Assembly (NCBI RefSeq): GCF_002111595.1
Contig: NZ_LUTN01000005.1
Coordinates: 62,001 to 126,000 of the forward strand
DNA length: 64,000 bases
Direction: 5' to 3'
From: Lonsdalea britannica
GTDB lineage: Bacteria > Pseudomonadota > Gammaproteobacteria > Enterobacterales > Enterobacteriaceae
The notes under the pieces are model-generated. The model saw only the letters and a list, made by a program, of their open reading frames with translations, had not been told where the DNA came from and made no database searches. The position numbers and the translations under genes are program-made. This document shows positions 25,783 to 34,338 of this stretch, piece after piece (the first letter of the stretch is position 1; the number at the start of each line of letters is the position of its first letter).

Positions 25783-26850
25783 TTACAGGAACGAGCGGAA
25801 CGGCAGCTCGGGTTCATCGACGAAAATGTCGTCAAACCCGCGCGGGTGCTGGTAATGCATCTTCGCCTTGTCCGTCGGGAAGGTGTACTTGCCGCCTACC
25901 TGCCAGAAGAACGGCTGGAAGCCGTAGTTGAGGCGATCTTTTTTCCTGTGCCACAGCAGCTCGATTTCGCCGGGATCGCTCTGGAAATTCGCCCAAATGT
26001 CGTGATGAAAGGGGATCACTACCTGCGTGTTCAGCGACTCCGCGGCACGCAGAATGTCTGAAGAGGTCATTTTGTCGGTCACGCCGCGAGGGTTTTCGCC
26101 GTAGGAGAGAAGCGCCACGTCAATCGTGTTGTCGTTGCCGTGTCGGGCAAAGTAGTTGGAGTAGTGCGAATCGCCGGAGTGGTACATATTGCCGCCGCTG
26201 GTCTTCACCAGATAGTTCACCGCACGTCGATCCATACCGTCCAAAATGCTTTTATCGCGGGAAGATACGCCCTCCGGCAGCGTCACCAGCGCGGTCCTGT
26301 CAAACGCGTCCAGCACTTTGATGGTGATATCGCCGATCGCGATCTCCTGCCCGACCTGCGCCACAATGCAGCGTTCGGCCGGTACGCCCCATCCCGTCCA
26401 AAGCTCGACACACGCCTCGGGACCAATGAACTTCACGTGATCGCCCGCATTTTGCAGCACCGCCGCCGCCACGTTGATATCGATGTGGTCAGCGTGATCG
26501 TGCGTCGCCAGCACGGCGTCTATCTTCTTGATGCCGAACGGATCCAGTACAAACGGCGACGTGCGCAGGTTGGGTTGCAGCTTGCGTACGCCGCCCATGC
26601 GCATCATCTGATGCTGCTTTTTCATGTAGGGATTGGCGTGAGTTTTCTTGCCGGTGCCGCACCAGAAGTCGATAGCGATCTGCGTATTACCCGCCGACTT
26701 TAACCAGATGCCGGTACAGCCCAGCCACCACATGGCGAACGTCCCTGCGGCGACCTCCTCCTGCTCGATTTCCTCGTTGAGCCAGGTCCCCCATTCGGGG
26801 AACGTATTCAATATCCATGACTCCCGGGTAATGTCTGTTACTTTGCTCAT
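25783..26850 (-). CDS. ulaG: L-ascorbate-6-phosphate lactonase
   Basis: Metallo-beta-lactamase-fold lactonase that opens L-ascorbate 6-phosphate to 3-keto-L-gulonate 6-phosphate. The metal-binding motif [10 protein letters not shown] and [16 protein letters not shown] are present. I chose the start at 26850 ([21 protein letters not shown]) because it aligns with E. coli UlaG and gives 355 residues against 354. The 35-residue in-frame extension upstream is not conserved. It is divergent from the ulaAB permease gene. Confidence 0.95.
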   Translation of the reverse strand: MSKVTDITRESWILNTFPEWGTWLNEEIEQEEVAAGTFAMWWLGCTGIWLKSAGNTQIAIDFWCGTGKKTHANPYMKKQHQMMRMGGVRKLQPNLRTSPFVLDPFGIKKIDAVLATHDHADHIDINVAAAVLQNAGDHVKFIGPEACVELWTGWGVPAERCIVAQVGQEIAIGDITIKVLDAFDRTALVTLPEGVSSRDKSILDGMDRRAVNYLVKTSGGNMYHSGDSHYSNYFARHGNDNTIDVALLSYGENPRGVTDKMTSSDILRAAESLNTQVVIPFHHDIWANFQSDPGEIELLWHRKKDRLNYGFQPFFWQVGGKYTFPTDKAKMHYQHPRGFDDIFVDEPELPFRSFL

Positions 26851-27376
26851 CGTTTTATCCTTCTTCATGATTACAACCGCCGCCGACCGGTTTCCACGGG
26901 TCGCAGATCGTGTCACCTCCCGCTTCGCGTTTTCCTTTCCCGAGGCGCTCATCACAAATGAGTGATTTCTGGTGATTGAAAATGACTATATCAATCACAA
27001 ATATGATTATCAATGATTAGTTATTGCGCTTCGTGATTCGCTTTTATTGGGATTTAAGTACCAGAAAGATAAGTACAAAAGAACCTTTGGCTCACCCAAA
27101 TAACACATAACTTATTATTTATATTATGTTTTTATTACCACCCCGGAAAACAAATCAACCAACGTGATAATCATAATTGAAAGCTTGATCTTCACTACCG
27201 CTTGTCTATGATGATAAAAAAGGTCAAAAGAAATCACCAAGTGATTTTTCGTGATTTTATTGATTCAATAAGACCCAGGGAAAGGTCAAAACGCACGTTG
27301 GCAAGAAAGAACGCAGGTAACAGGGATTGAGTTATCACCGTCGGGCATTACGCCTTCATAGACACGGAGCTGCATC
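26851..27376. promoter_or_regulatory. ulaG/ulaAB divergent control region with UlaR-like operators
   Basis: An AT-rich region of 526 bases. Near ulaG: GTGATT at 26962 and 26972 (10 bases apart), and an inverted pair GTGATTGA (26972-26979) with TCAATCAC (26991-26998). Near ulaAB: AAATCAC-CAA-GTGATTT (27231-27247), with GTGATTTT repeated at 27241 and 27251, again 10 bases apart, then TTGATTCAA at 27260. These paired clusters fit DeoR-family operators on both promoters and possible looping between them. The operator role is inferred. Confidence 0.6.
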
Positions 27377-29125
27377 ATGGAAACGCTATATGACATTTTT
27401 TACATCTTCTACAGCCAGGTAATGACAAAAGCGCCGCTGCTGCTGGGATTGGTCACCTGTATCGGTTACCTCCTGCTGCGGCGGGATCTCTCCACCGTGC
27501 TCAAAGGCACGCTGAAAACCATCATCGGTTTTATGCTGGTTCAGGTCGGCGCGGATACGTTAGTGGCGGGTTTCAAACCGGTCATCGAAAAAATCGCCGA
27601 ATTTCATGGTCTGTCCGGTTCCGTCATTGACCCTTACACCGCCATGATGGCGACGATGTCTGTGATGGGGGATCGCTACTCCTGGGTGGGCTACACCGTG
27701 TTGCTGGCGCTCGCGCTGAATATTCTGTTGGTGCTGCTACGCCGCTACACGGGGATTCGGACGATCATGCTGACGGGACACATCATGTTTCAGCAGGCCG
27801 GACTGATCGCGATGTTCTATCTGATGCTGGGCGCCACGATGTGGGAAACGATTTTTGCTTCCGCCGTCATCATCGCGCTGTACTGGGGGATTTTCTCCAA
27901 CCTGATGTTCAAACCAACGGAAGCCGTGACGGGCGGCGCGGGTTTCTCCATCGGCCATCAACAGCAGGCAGCCTCGTGGATTGCGACCAAGATCGCCCAC
28001 CGGCTGGGCGATCCGGCAGATAGCGTCGATAACCTCAAGCTCCCTCGCTGGCTGAACATCTTTCACGACAGCATCGCCGCCACCGCCATCGTCATGACCG
28101 TGTTCTTCGGCATTATCCTGCTCTCCTTCGGCCTGAAGAACCTGCAAATGATGGCCGGTTCGACCCACTGGAGCATTTATATTCTGGAAACCGGTCTGAA
28201 GTTCGCCGTGGCTATTCAGATTATCGTGGTCGGCGTCCGCATGTTCGTCGCGGAGCTGTCGGAGGCGTTCAAGGGCATCTCGGAACGGGTCATTCCCAAC
28301 GCCGTGCTCGCCATCGACTGCGCGGCTATCTATGCCTATTCCCCGAACGCGATGGTCTTCGGCTTCATGTGGGGCGCCGCCGGTCAGTTCGTTGCGCTTC
28401 TGCTACTGCTCGCCTTCCAGTCACCCATCATCATCATTCCCGGCTTTGTGCCCATGTTCTTCTCCAACGCCACCATCGGCGTATTCGCTAACCATTTCGG
28501 CGGCTGGAAGGCCGTAATGAAGATGTGCTTCGTGATGGGCATCATCGAGGTGCTGGGCTCCGCCTGGGCGATAGCGCTGTTTGCTCACCACGACACCCCG
28601 CTGAACGGTTGGATGGGCATGGCCGACTGGGCGTTGCTGTTCCCGCCCATTATGCAAGGACTCGCCTGGTCGCCGCTGTTTCTGTACGCCCTCATGGTCG
28701 CCGCCGCCGTGTATATGGTTTTCGCCTCCCGACGTTTGCGCGCGGAAGAAGATACCGCGTTATCGATGGCGGCTCAGCCTGCGGCGGCGACATTGCCTGC
28801 CACCGAACCCGCGCCGGTCAATTCGGGCCGGGCCGTGCGCATTCTGACCGTCTGCGGCAATGGGCAAGGATCGTCCATGATGATGAAAATGAAAATCGCC
28901 AAATTTCTGGAGCAGCGGGGCATACCGCATGTGATGGAGTCATGCGCCGTGGCGGACTACAAATCGAAGCTGCCGATGACCGACATCATCGTCGCCTCGC
29001 GCCACCTGGCCGGAGAGATGGAGCCGGGGACGGGAAAATTCGTACTGGCCGTGCAGAACATGCTCAATCCCCATTCGTTTGGCGACGAATTGCTCAACCT
29101 GATCAGAACGCATTTTTCCCGCTAA
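27377..29125 (+). CDS. ulaA: Fused L-ascorbate PTS permease, EIIC-EIIB
   Basis: Imports and phosphorylates L-ascorbate. Residues 1-455 are a UlaA-type EIIC membrane domain with about ten hydrophobic segments ([24 protein letters not shown], then [19 protein letters not shown] and [18 protein letters not shown]). An Ala/Pro-rich linker (about 460-485) leads to a UlaB-type EIIB domain whose phosphorylated Cys is near residue 493 ([18 protein letters not shown]). In E. coli the two are separate genes of 465 and 101 residues. UlaC-type EIIA follows 37 bases on. The reading frame is continuous, so the fusion is real in this sequence. Confidence 0.93.
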   Translation: METLYDIFYIFYSQVMTKAPLLLGLVTCIGYLLLRRDLSTVLKGTLKTIIGFMLVQVGADTLVAGFKPVIEKIAEFHGLSGSVIDPYTAMMATMSVMGDRYSWVGYTVLLALALNILLVLLRRYTGIRTIMLTGHIMFQQAGLIAMFYLMLGATMWETIFASAVIIALYWGIFSNLMFKPTEAVTGGAGFSIGHQQQAASWIATKIAHRLGDPADSVDNLKLPRWLNIFHDSIAATAIVMTVFFGIILLSFGLKNLQMMAGSTHWSIYILETGLKFAVAIQIIVVGVRMFVAELSEAFKGISERVIPNAVLAIDCAAIYAYSPNAMVFGFMWGAAGQFVALLLLLAFQSPIIIIPGFVPMFFSNATIGVFANHFGGWKAVMKMCFVMGIIEVLGSAWAIALFAHHDTPLNGWMGMADWALLFPPIMQGLAWSPLFLYALMVAAAVYMVFASRRLRAEEDTALSMAAQPAAATLPATEPAPVNSGRAVRILTVCGNGQGSSMMMKMKIAKFLEQRGIPHVMESCAVADYKSKLPMTDIIVASRHLAGEMEPGTGKFVLAVQNMLNPHSFGDELLNLIRTHFSR

Positions 29126-29162
29126 CGTCCGGCTGAAGGAACGGCCGACAAAGGAGCACACC

Positions 29163-29651
29163 ATGAACTTCAAGCAATCACTGATAGACAACGACACTGT
29201 CCGACTTCAGGCCCATGCGGCTGACTGGCGGGAAGCGATTGGAATCGGCACCAGCATGCTGGAGGCCTCCGGTGCGGTGGAGCCTCGTTACCATGCCGCC
29301 ATCATCCGCAGCATCGAAAAAATGGGCGCCTACTTCGTCATCGCCCCCGGCCTGGCGTTGCCGCATGCGCGACCGGAAGACGGCGTCAAACGGACAGCTT
29401 TCGCACTGGTGACGCTGGCCACTCCCGTACGCTTTGAAGGCGAAGACGAACCGGTCGATGTGCTGATTACGCTGGCGGGCAGTACATCCGACGAACATAT
29501 CGAAGGTCTGATGGAAGTCACCCAGACGCTGGAGGACGAGAGCAGCCCGACCGGCATCAACCTCGACAGACTGCGGACATGCCGCAGCAAAGACGAGGTG
29601 TATCGCGCGATCGATAACGCGCTCGCGCAGGCGGCCAAGCAGGAGGGATAA
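29163..29651 (+). CDS. ulaC: L-ascorbate PTS EIIA component
   Basis: A 162-residue fructose/mannitol-type EIIA. The phosphorylated His is His68 in PGLALPHARPEDGVKRTAFAL, and the C-terminal VDVLITLAGSTSDEHIEGL segment is typical. It passes phosphate from HPr to the EIIB domain of the upstream fused permease. A GGAGC site precedes the start, and ulaF begins 3 bases after the stop. Confidence 0.93.
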   Translation: MNFKQSLIDNDTVRLQAHAADWREAIGIGTSMLEASGAVEPRYHAAIIRSIEKMGAYFVIAPGLALPHARPEDGVKRTAFALVTLATPVRFEGEDEPVDVLITLAGSTSDEHIEGLMEVTQTLEDESSPTGINLDRLRTCRSKDEVYRAIDNALAQAAKQEG

Positions 29652-29654
29652 CGG

Positions 29655-30362
29655 ATGCTAAGCGACTTGAAACACACGGTTTTGGCCGCCAACCGGCAAC
29701 TACCGCATTACCGGCTAGTCACACTGACCTGGGGCAACGTGTCGCAGATTGACCGCCAACGCGGGCTGATCGCCATCAAACCGTCGGGCGTGAGCTACGA
29801 AGCCATGACGGCTGACGACATCGTCATCGTCGATCTGGACGGCAACGTGGTGGAAGGACAACTTCGCCCTTCCAGCGATACCGCCACGCACCGGGTGTTG
29901 TATCGGGCCTTTCCGAGGCTCGGCGGCATCGTCCATACCCATTCCCGGCATGCGACGATATGGGCGCAAGCCGGCATGGATATCCCAGTATTGGGCACCA
30001 CCCACGCCGACTATTTCTATGGCGATATCCCCTGTTCCCGCCCGCTGACATCAGAAGAAATCGCTGACGATTACGAAAAGAACACCGGCGTCAGCATCGT
30101 GGAAACCTTCCGCCGACGGGACATCGACCCCATGGCCGTCCCTGGCGTGGTCGCCTATGGCCATGCCCCATTCTGTTGGGGTGAAAACGCCGAGGAAGCC
30201 GTGCATAACGCCGTGGTGTTGGAAGAGGTGGCGGCGATGGCGTTGGCGACGCGGCGGCTGAATCACCATATCCGCCTGCCGCAGACCCTGTCCGACAAAC
30301 ATTATTTTCGCAAACACGGCGCTGACGCTTACTACGGCCAGACTGACGCAACGATGGAATGA
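29655..30362 (+). CDS. ulaF: L-ribulose-5-phosphate 4-epimerase
   Basis: A 235-residue class II aldolase-fold epimerase that makes D-xylulose 5-phosphate, the last step of the ascorbate route. Zinc ligands are seen in [18 protein letters not shown] and the distal His in [19 protein letters not shown] and [11 protein letters not shown] match UlaF and AraD; the ula context settles the name. It is translated together with ulaC. Confidence 0.92.
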   Translation: MLSDLKHTVLAANRQLPHYRLVTLTWGNVSQIDRQRGLIAIKPSGVSYEAMTADDIVIVDLDGNVVEGQLRPSSDTATHRVLYRAFPRLGGIVHTHSRHATIWAQAGMDIPVLGTTHADYFYGDIPCSRPLTSEEIADDYEKNTGVSIVETFRRRDIDPMAVPGVVAYGHAPFCWGENAEEAVHNAVVLEEVAAMALATRRLNHHIRLPQTLSDKHYFRKHGADAYYGQTDATME

Positions 30363-30440
30363 CGCTGGCTGCGCTTGCCGTTCATCGCGATCCGGGCGGC
30401 GCATGCCGCCGCCTCAACATTAAAAAAGGATGCTCACACC

Positions 30441-31085
30441 ATGACCCAACCCCTATTACAGATTGCCCTGGACTCCACAGATCTTCCCACCGCGGTCGAT
30501 CTCGCCGCCCACGTGGCGGAATATGTCGATGTCATCGAAGTCGGCACCATACTGGCCTTCGCTGAAGGGATGAATGCCGTTCGTACGCTGCGCCAGCAAT
30601 ATCCGGATCATATTTTGGTCTGCGATATGAAGACCACGGACGGCGGCGCCATTCTGGCGGAGATGGCCTTTACCGCAGGCGCGGACTGGATCACCGTGTC
30701 CGCCGCGGCCCACATCGCCACAATCACCGCCTGTAAAAACATTGCGGATGAGCACCACGGAGAAATTCAGATGGAGCTTTACGGCCACTGGACGTGGGAA
30801 GACGCGCAGGCCTGGCGCAAACTCGGCATCACGCAGGCGATCTATCACCGCTCGCGAGACGCGGAGCTGGCTGGCGTCGGCTGGACGCCGGAAGACATCC
30901 AACGTATGCATACCCTGTCGGAGATGGGGTTTGAGGTGTCGATCACGGGCGGTATTGTGCCGGAGGCGTTGCAGCACTTCCGGGGGATTAACGCCAAAAC
31001 GTTTATCGCCGGGCGAGCGTTAGCCGGGGATGACGGCAGCGCCATCGCTGACGCGCTGCGCCAGGAAATCGTGCGCTATTGGTAA
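30441..31085 (+). CDS. ulaD: 3-keto-L-gulonate-6-phosphate decarboxylase
   Basis: A 214-residue TIM-barrel decarboxylase of the OMP-decarboxylase superfamily (E. coli UlaD 216). It shows LQIALDSTDLPTA, the metal/catalytic motif LVCDMKTTDGGAILAEM, DWITVSAAAH and the phosphate-binding ITGGIVPE plus FIAGRAL. The start at 30441 has an AAAAGGA site; an in-frame ATG at 30375 lies too close to the ulaF end and is not conserved. It completes the pathway from ascorbate to pentose phosphate. Confidence 0.94.
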   Translation: MTQPLLQIALDSTDLPTAVDLAAHVAEYVDVIEVGTILAFAEGMNAVRTLRQQYPDHILVCDMKTTDGGAILAEMAFTAGADWITVSAAAHIATITACKNIADEHHGEIQMELYGHWTWEDAQAWRKLGITQAIYHRSRDAELAGVGWTPEDIQRMHTLSEMGFEVSITGGIVPEALQHFRGINAKTFIAGRALAGDDGSAIADALRQEIVRYW

Positions 31086-31215
31086 ACCGTCCTGATGTCC
31101 GCCCTTGGGGGATTATCCTCGGGCGGGCCTGCTTCTCCGAAATAGCGCCCCGCCCCCACCCGCCGCCATCGCAACGGTCTTTCCCGACCCTTACTGAATA
31201 TCGTGATGCTTATCA

Positions 31216-31258
31216 CCCGGATAACCCGCCATTTGCGTTTCTTTACGCGTTATCCGGG
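31216..31258 (+). promoter_or_regulatory. Composite inverted repeat upstream of the EAL gene
   Basis: CCCGGATAAC (31216-31225) is perfectly complementary to GTTATCCGGG (31249-31258). Inside, GCGT and ACGC can form a short stem around TTCTTT, leaving a 9-base bulge on one side. It sits in the 337-base gap between ulaD and the EAL gene, about 165 bases before the EAL start. It could be an operator or a leader RNA element. Nothing else in this gap is supported. Confidence 0.4.
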
Positions 31259-31422
31259 CAACTTCCCTTAATTCTTACGCGAATATTGCCGATAAATTGC
31301 CATGTGAACGCAGTTCATCAGCTTACAAGCTATACATTTATTAGAGGGCGTCACGATCTTATCGCCCCGCTTCAAGCGGGTGAACGCGTCCATTTTTTCC
31401 ATAATCCAGGAAATCCCTAACC

Positions 31423-32190
31423 ATGACTTCCCCATCGCCCCCTTTTATGTCGTCCCGCTGCGCTCACTGCGCGGACAGTCATAATTTGGGCCTCGACTTC
31501 ACCATGGCGTTCCAGCCTATCGTGGACTGCGTGACGAAACGCGTGTTCGGCTACGAAGCCTTGGTTCGAGGCTGCAATAACGAGTCGGCCTTCAGCATTA
31601 TTTCGCAAGTTAGCAATGACAAGCGCTACGGCTTCGACCAGCTCTGTCGAATCAAGGCTATCGCGCTCGCTGCCCGACTGAAGCTGTCCGGCATGCTGAG
31701 CATCAACTTTTTGCCCAACGCGATTTATCGCCCGGAACGTTGCATTCGCTCGACGCTGGAAGCAGCCCGAAAGTACCAGTTCCCGATCAAGAACATCATG
31801 TTCGAGTTCACCGAAAACGAGCAGGCCAAAGACAGCAAACGCATACAGTCGATTATTGAATGCTACAAAAAGCTCGGTTTTAAAACGGCGATTGATGACT
31901 TCGGGTCGGGTTATTCCGGGCTGAATCTGCTGGCGGATTTCCAAACGGATATCGTCAAGCTGGACATGGCGCTGATCCGCGACATCGATCAGGACGAAAC
32001 ACGCCAGACCATCGTCACCCACTGCGTCAGTATGCTGAAAGCGTTGAATATCAGGGTGCTGGGAGAAGGCATTGAAACAGAAAAGGAATATCATTTTCTA
32101 AAAGGAATCGGGATTGATTTCGCTCAGGGATATTATTTTGCCAGACCCGGTTTCGAATCTCTGCCTGAGGTCGATACCAGCCTTATTTAG
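31423..32190 (+). CDS. EAL-domain c-di-GMP phosphodiesterase
   Basis: A 255-residue stand-alone EAL protein. Catalytic motifs are complete: YEALVRG (the EAL signature), MFEFTENE, AIDDFGSGYSGLNLL, the Lys in DIVKLDMALI, EGIETEKEY and QGYYFARP. It should linearise c-di-GMP. The N-terminus has no membrane or sensor domain but carries a CAHC/H cluster (residues 14-20 region) that might bind metal. The stand-alone form resembles enteric phosphodiesterases controlled by transcription. A terminator follows. Confidence 0.88.
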   Translation: MTSPSPPFMSSRCAHCADSHNLGLDFTMAFQPIVDCVTKRVFGYEALVRGCNNESAFSIISQVSNDKRYGFDQLCRIKAIALAARLKLSGMLSINFLPNAIYRPERCIRSTLEAARKYQFPIKNIMFEFTENEQAKDSKRIQSIIECYKKLGFKTAIDDFGSGYSGLNLLADFQTDIVKLDMALIRDIDQDETRQTIVTHCVSMLKALNIRVLGEGIETEKEYHFLKGIGIDFAQGYYFARPGFESLPEVDTSLI

Positions 32191-32225
32191 CACCGGAAAC
32201 GAAGCACTTAACGCTACATACAAAC

Positions 32226-32260
32226 CCGCTGAACCGGCTTCGACCGTCCAGCGGTTTTTT
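32226..32260 (+). terminator. Terminator of the EAL gene
   Basis: CCGCTG (32226-32231) and CAGCGG (32249-32254) form a stem, with an inner ACCGG/CCGT pairing in the loop, followed by six T. Confidence 0.7.
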
Positions 32261-32495
32261 AATGGTACCGTTTACCTTTCACCGCCATCTCACCGCCATC
32301 CTCTTATTTCCGCGTTTAATGTTCGCATCATCGACACGACCCGTGATCTCCATCTGCGGGTATAAAGCGATAAAACACACACAAATCGCCTGAATATGTA
32401 CACAAAAACCCATAATTCGCCGAATGCAATTTAGAACAAGTTACCCCCTAAGCGACCGTTATACTGCGCTCAATACAGCGAGTCGGAGAGTTTGT
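32261..32495 (+). other. Spacer before the acyl carrier protein gene
   Basis: No gene supported. AT-rich around 32365-32430. The in-frame extension of the carrier protein up to 32424 lacks a ribosome site. Confidence 0.3.
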
Positions 32496-32807
32496 ATGGC
32501 GCACTCAGAATCTGGGCATCAGCGTGACGATGCAACACATGTGCTCGTACGCGAGCTGTTGAAAGCCATCGGGGTGGATCAGGGGCGCATCAACGCCATA
32601 TTTCAAGGCGCGCCAATGTACGCCCATGACGGTTTGCTGGATTCCGTCAACCTCATCAGCCTGATTGCCGTCCTCAGCGATCGCTATGAAGCACACGGCA
32701 GGCTAACAGGGGAGCTGTTCGATCTGATGGATGAAAACGTTTTCGACGCCTTTCACACCCTCGATACCCTGACGCGTTTTCTGCACCAAAAAACCTGCCA
32801 TGGTTAA
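32496..32807 (+). CDS. Acyl/peptidyl carrier protein-like
   Basis: A 103-residue protein with the phosphopantetheine attachment motif DGLLDSVNLISLIAVL; the modified residue would be Ser50. Helix-rich flanks and length fit an acyl carrier protein. GGAGAG precedes the start at 32496. It is followed 35 bases on by a KAS III-like gene, so the pair probably builds or transfers a small acyl group. The product is unknown; it is distinct from the housekeeping fatty-acid AcpP. Confidence 0.72.
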   Translation: MAHSESGHQRDDATHVLVRELLKAIGVDQGRINAIFQGAPMYAHDGLLDSVNLISLIAVLSDRYEAHGRLTGELFDLMDENVFDAFHTLDTLTRFLHQKTCHG

Positions 32808-32842
32808 GGCCCGAACCCCGCTGCGATCAGGACGGAGGATGC

Positions 32843-33778
32843 ATGATGCACATCAACACGTTAGCCACCTGGGTTCCGTCAGCTCGCCTGAATGCCGAGG
32901 AAATCATCACTCAAACGGGATATAGCCCCCGCGAAGCCAATACGTTCTGCCAGCTGTTCGGCTTTCGCCGCATTGCCGCGCTGGAAGCGACCGTTTCTCT
33001 TTATAGCGTTTTCTATCAACTCATTAGCCGATTAATGCAGCAGTCATCGGGACCTGATCTCCCGATTGACGCGCTGATTTATGTACACGGCATACCGGAG
33101 CCATCGGGCGAACAGGCAGCGTGGCTGACACAGCTGAAACAACACCATCCGTTTGTCAGCGCTGAGGCGCACTGCCACGAACTGGACCCGCAGCACTGTG
33201 CGACTTTGTTCTGGGCGCTGGCTTACGCTCATCGGCTGCTGGAGAGACAGGAGGCAAAACGCGTCGCCATCATCGCCGGTGATACGTTGTCGCCGCTAGG
33301 CGTCTCACGGCGCTACGTGCCGGGCTACACATTGATCGGCGATGCCTTCGCCGCACTGCTGCTGGAGCGTGAAGGCGCAGGTCTACGGTTAGGGAAACCG
33401 TTTCTCGGCCGGCGACTGGCGTTTTGTGATGGGCTAAATAGCGGACGGGAGGCAAAGACGGCGTTTTATCAGGCCCACGACGACATGGTGGCGGAGGCTT
33501 TGGCGGGCGCTCAGGCAGGCGATCCCAACCGCCTGTCGCTGCTGCCCCACAATATCAACCGCATCTTTTGGCGTCGCTATGCGCGCCGCCACCAGCTACC
33601 GCATGAAGCCATCTCGCTCAGCCTGCTGCCGGATATCGGCCACTGCTGCACCGTAGATCCTCTGCTCCTGCTGCCAGCCGCGCTTCCCGCCATCCGTGCC
33701 GGACGACCGCACGTGATGCTGTCAGTAGGGCTGGGAGCCGCCTATGGCAGCTGCTCCGTTTCTTATCGTTCGCAATGA
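32843..33778 (+). CDS. KAS III-like (FabH-fold) condensing or acyltransferase protein
   Basis: A 311-residue thiolase-fold protein with the start typical of KAS III (HINTLATWVPSARLNAEEII). Putative nucleophile Cys119 is in DPQHCATLFWALAYAHRLL. The second active residue is His236 (LLPHNINRIFW). The usual Asn of the GNTxAAS motif appears replaced: DIGHCCTVDPLLLL has His267. A missing Asn suggests an acyltransferase or a non-decarboxylating role rather than standard condensation. GGAGG lies before the ATGATG start. It forms a two-gene unit with the carrier protein. Confidence 0.7.
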   Translation: MMHINTLATWVPSARLNAEEIITQTGYSPREANTFCQLFGFRRIAALEATVSLYSVFYQLISRLMQQSSGPDLPIDALIYVHGIPEPSGEQAAWLTQLKQHHPFVSAEAHCHELDPQHCATLFWALAYAHRLLERQEAKRVAIIAGDTLSPLGVSRRYVPGYTLIGDAFAALLLEREGAGLRLGKPFLGRRLAFCDGLNSGREAKTAFYQAHDDMVAEALAGAQAGDPNRLSLLPHNINRIFWRRYARRHQLPHEAISLSLLPDIGHCCTVDPLLLLPAALPAIRAGRPHVMLSVGLGAAYGSCSVSYRSQ

Positions 33779-33903
33779 TCCTGATTCGCCGTCAGTCAAC
33801 ATTCCGCCCCACAATGCACAGCATTGATCGTGCGCACTGCAATTATTTTTCTATCTCACAATTTCAGACAACAATGCCCCCAGTCACCGGGCATAATCTT
33901 TTT

Positions 33904-34230
33904 AAGGAAGCGTTTTCGCTGGCATAAGCAGGCGGAAATATACAAGGATGTATTAACGTCACGGTCAGAGCGCAGGATTGCGCCGTTCGAACAGGGATGA
34001 AGACGGATCGTCGCGGTGTCAGCAAGGATGTTGATGGTCTGCCTATGCCGGTTACTCTCATGCTCCAGCAGGATGACGGGAGATGAAGATCGGAATGGGA
34101 ACGCTTTCTTTCTCTGTTAAAGCTCTGCGTACATACCCCTCAGGTGGTCTGCGCGTCGACGCCGGAGAAAACCATGGATGCTACGCCCTTTGCGGATCGG
34201 GATATCCGCAAAGGGCGCCTTCTTTTCTTT
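33904..34230 (+). ncRNA. Candidate CsrB/RsmB-type regulatory RNA
   Basis: A non-coding stretch with at least 11 GGA triplets (33906, 33934, 33946, 33975, 33995, 34005, 34026, 34071, 34092, 34098, 34164, 34177). Several are displayed in loops of short stems: ATAC-AAGGAT-GTAT (33940-33953), GCGC-AGGATT-GCGC (33970-33983), GTCAGC-AAGGAT-GTTGAT (34018-34035) and GACG-GAT-CGTC (34002-34012). That is the hallmark of RNAs that sequester CsrA/RsmA. A -10 box CATAAT (33892-33897) precedes it and a perfect terminator ends it. The 5' end is an estimate. It is not at the loci I recall for csrB or csrC in E. coli, and family identity needs a covariance search. Confidence 0.68.
34184..34230 (+). terminator. 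Strong terminator of the GGA-rich RNA
   Basis: CGCCCTTTGCGGAT (34184-34197) and ATCCGCAAAGGGCG (34204-34217) form a perfect 14-bp stem with a 6-base loop, followed by CCTTCTTTTCTTT. The T-rich tail exists only in the plus direction, so it ends a plus-strand transcript although no coding gene ends nearby. Confidence 0.85.
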
Positions 34231-34338
34231 CTCGTCAATGACGGGAAACTTCACGTCATTATCGGCTCTCTCTGCTAAAACGTCTGGACCGGTCTACGAC
34301 AAGAGCGGCGAGCGCCGTTCTGCCTGTTCGTGCCTGTA

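Noticed and set aside
31099-31126. Terminator after ulaD
   Set aside because: CCGCCC and GGGCGG can pair, but the inner pairing is poor and no T-run follows.
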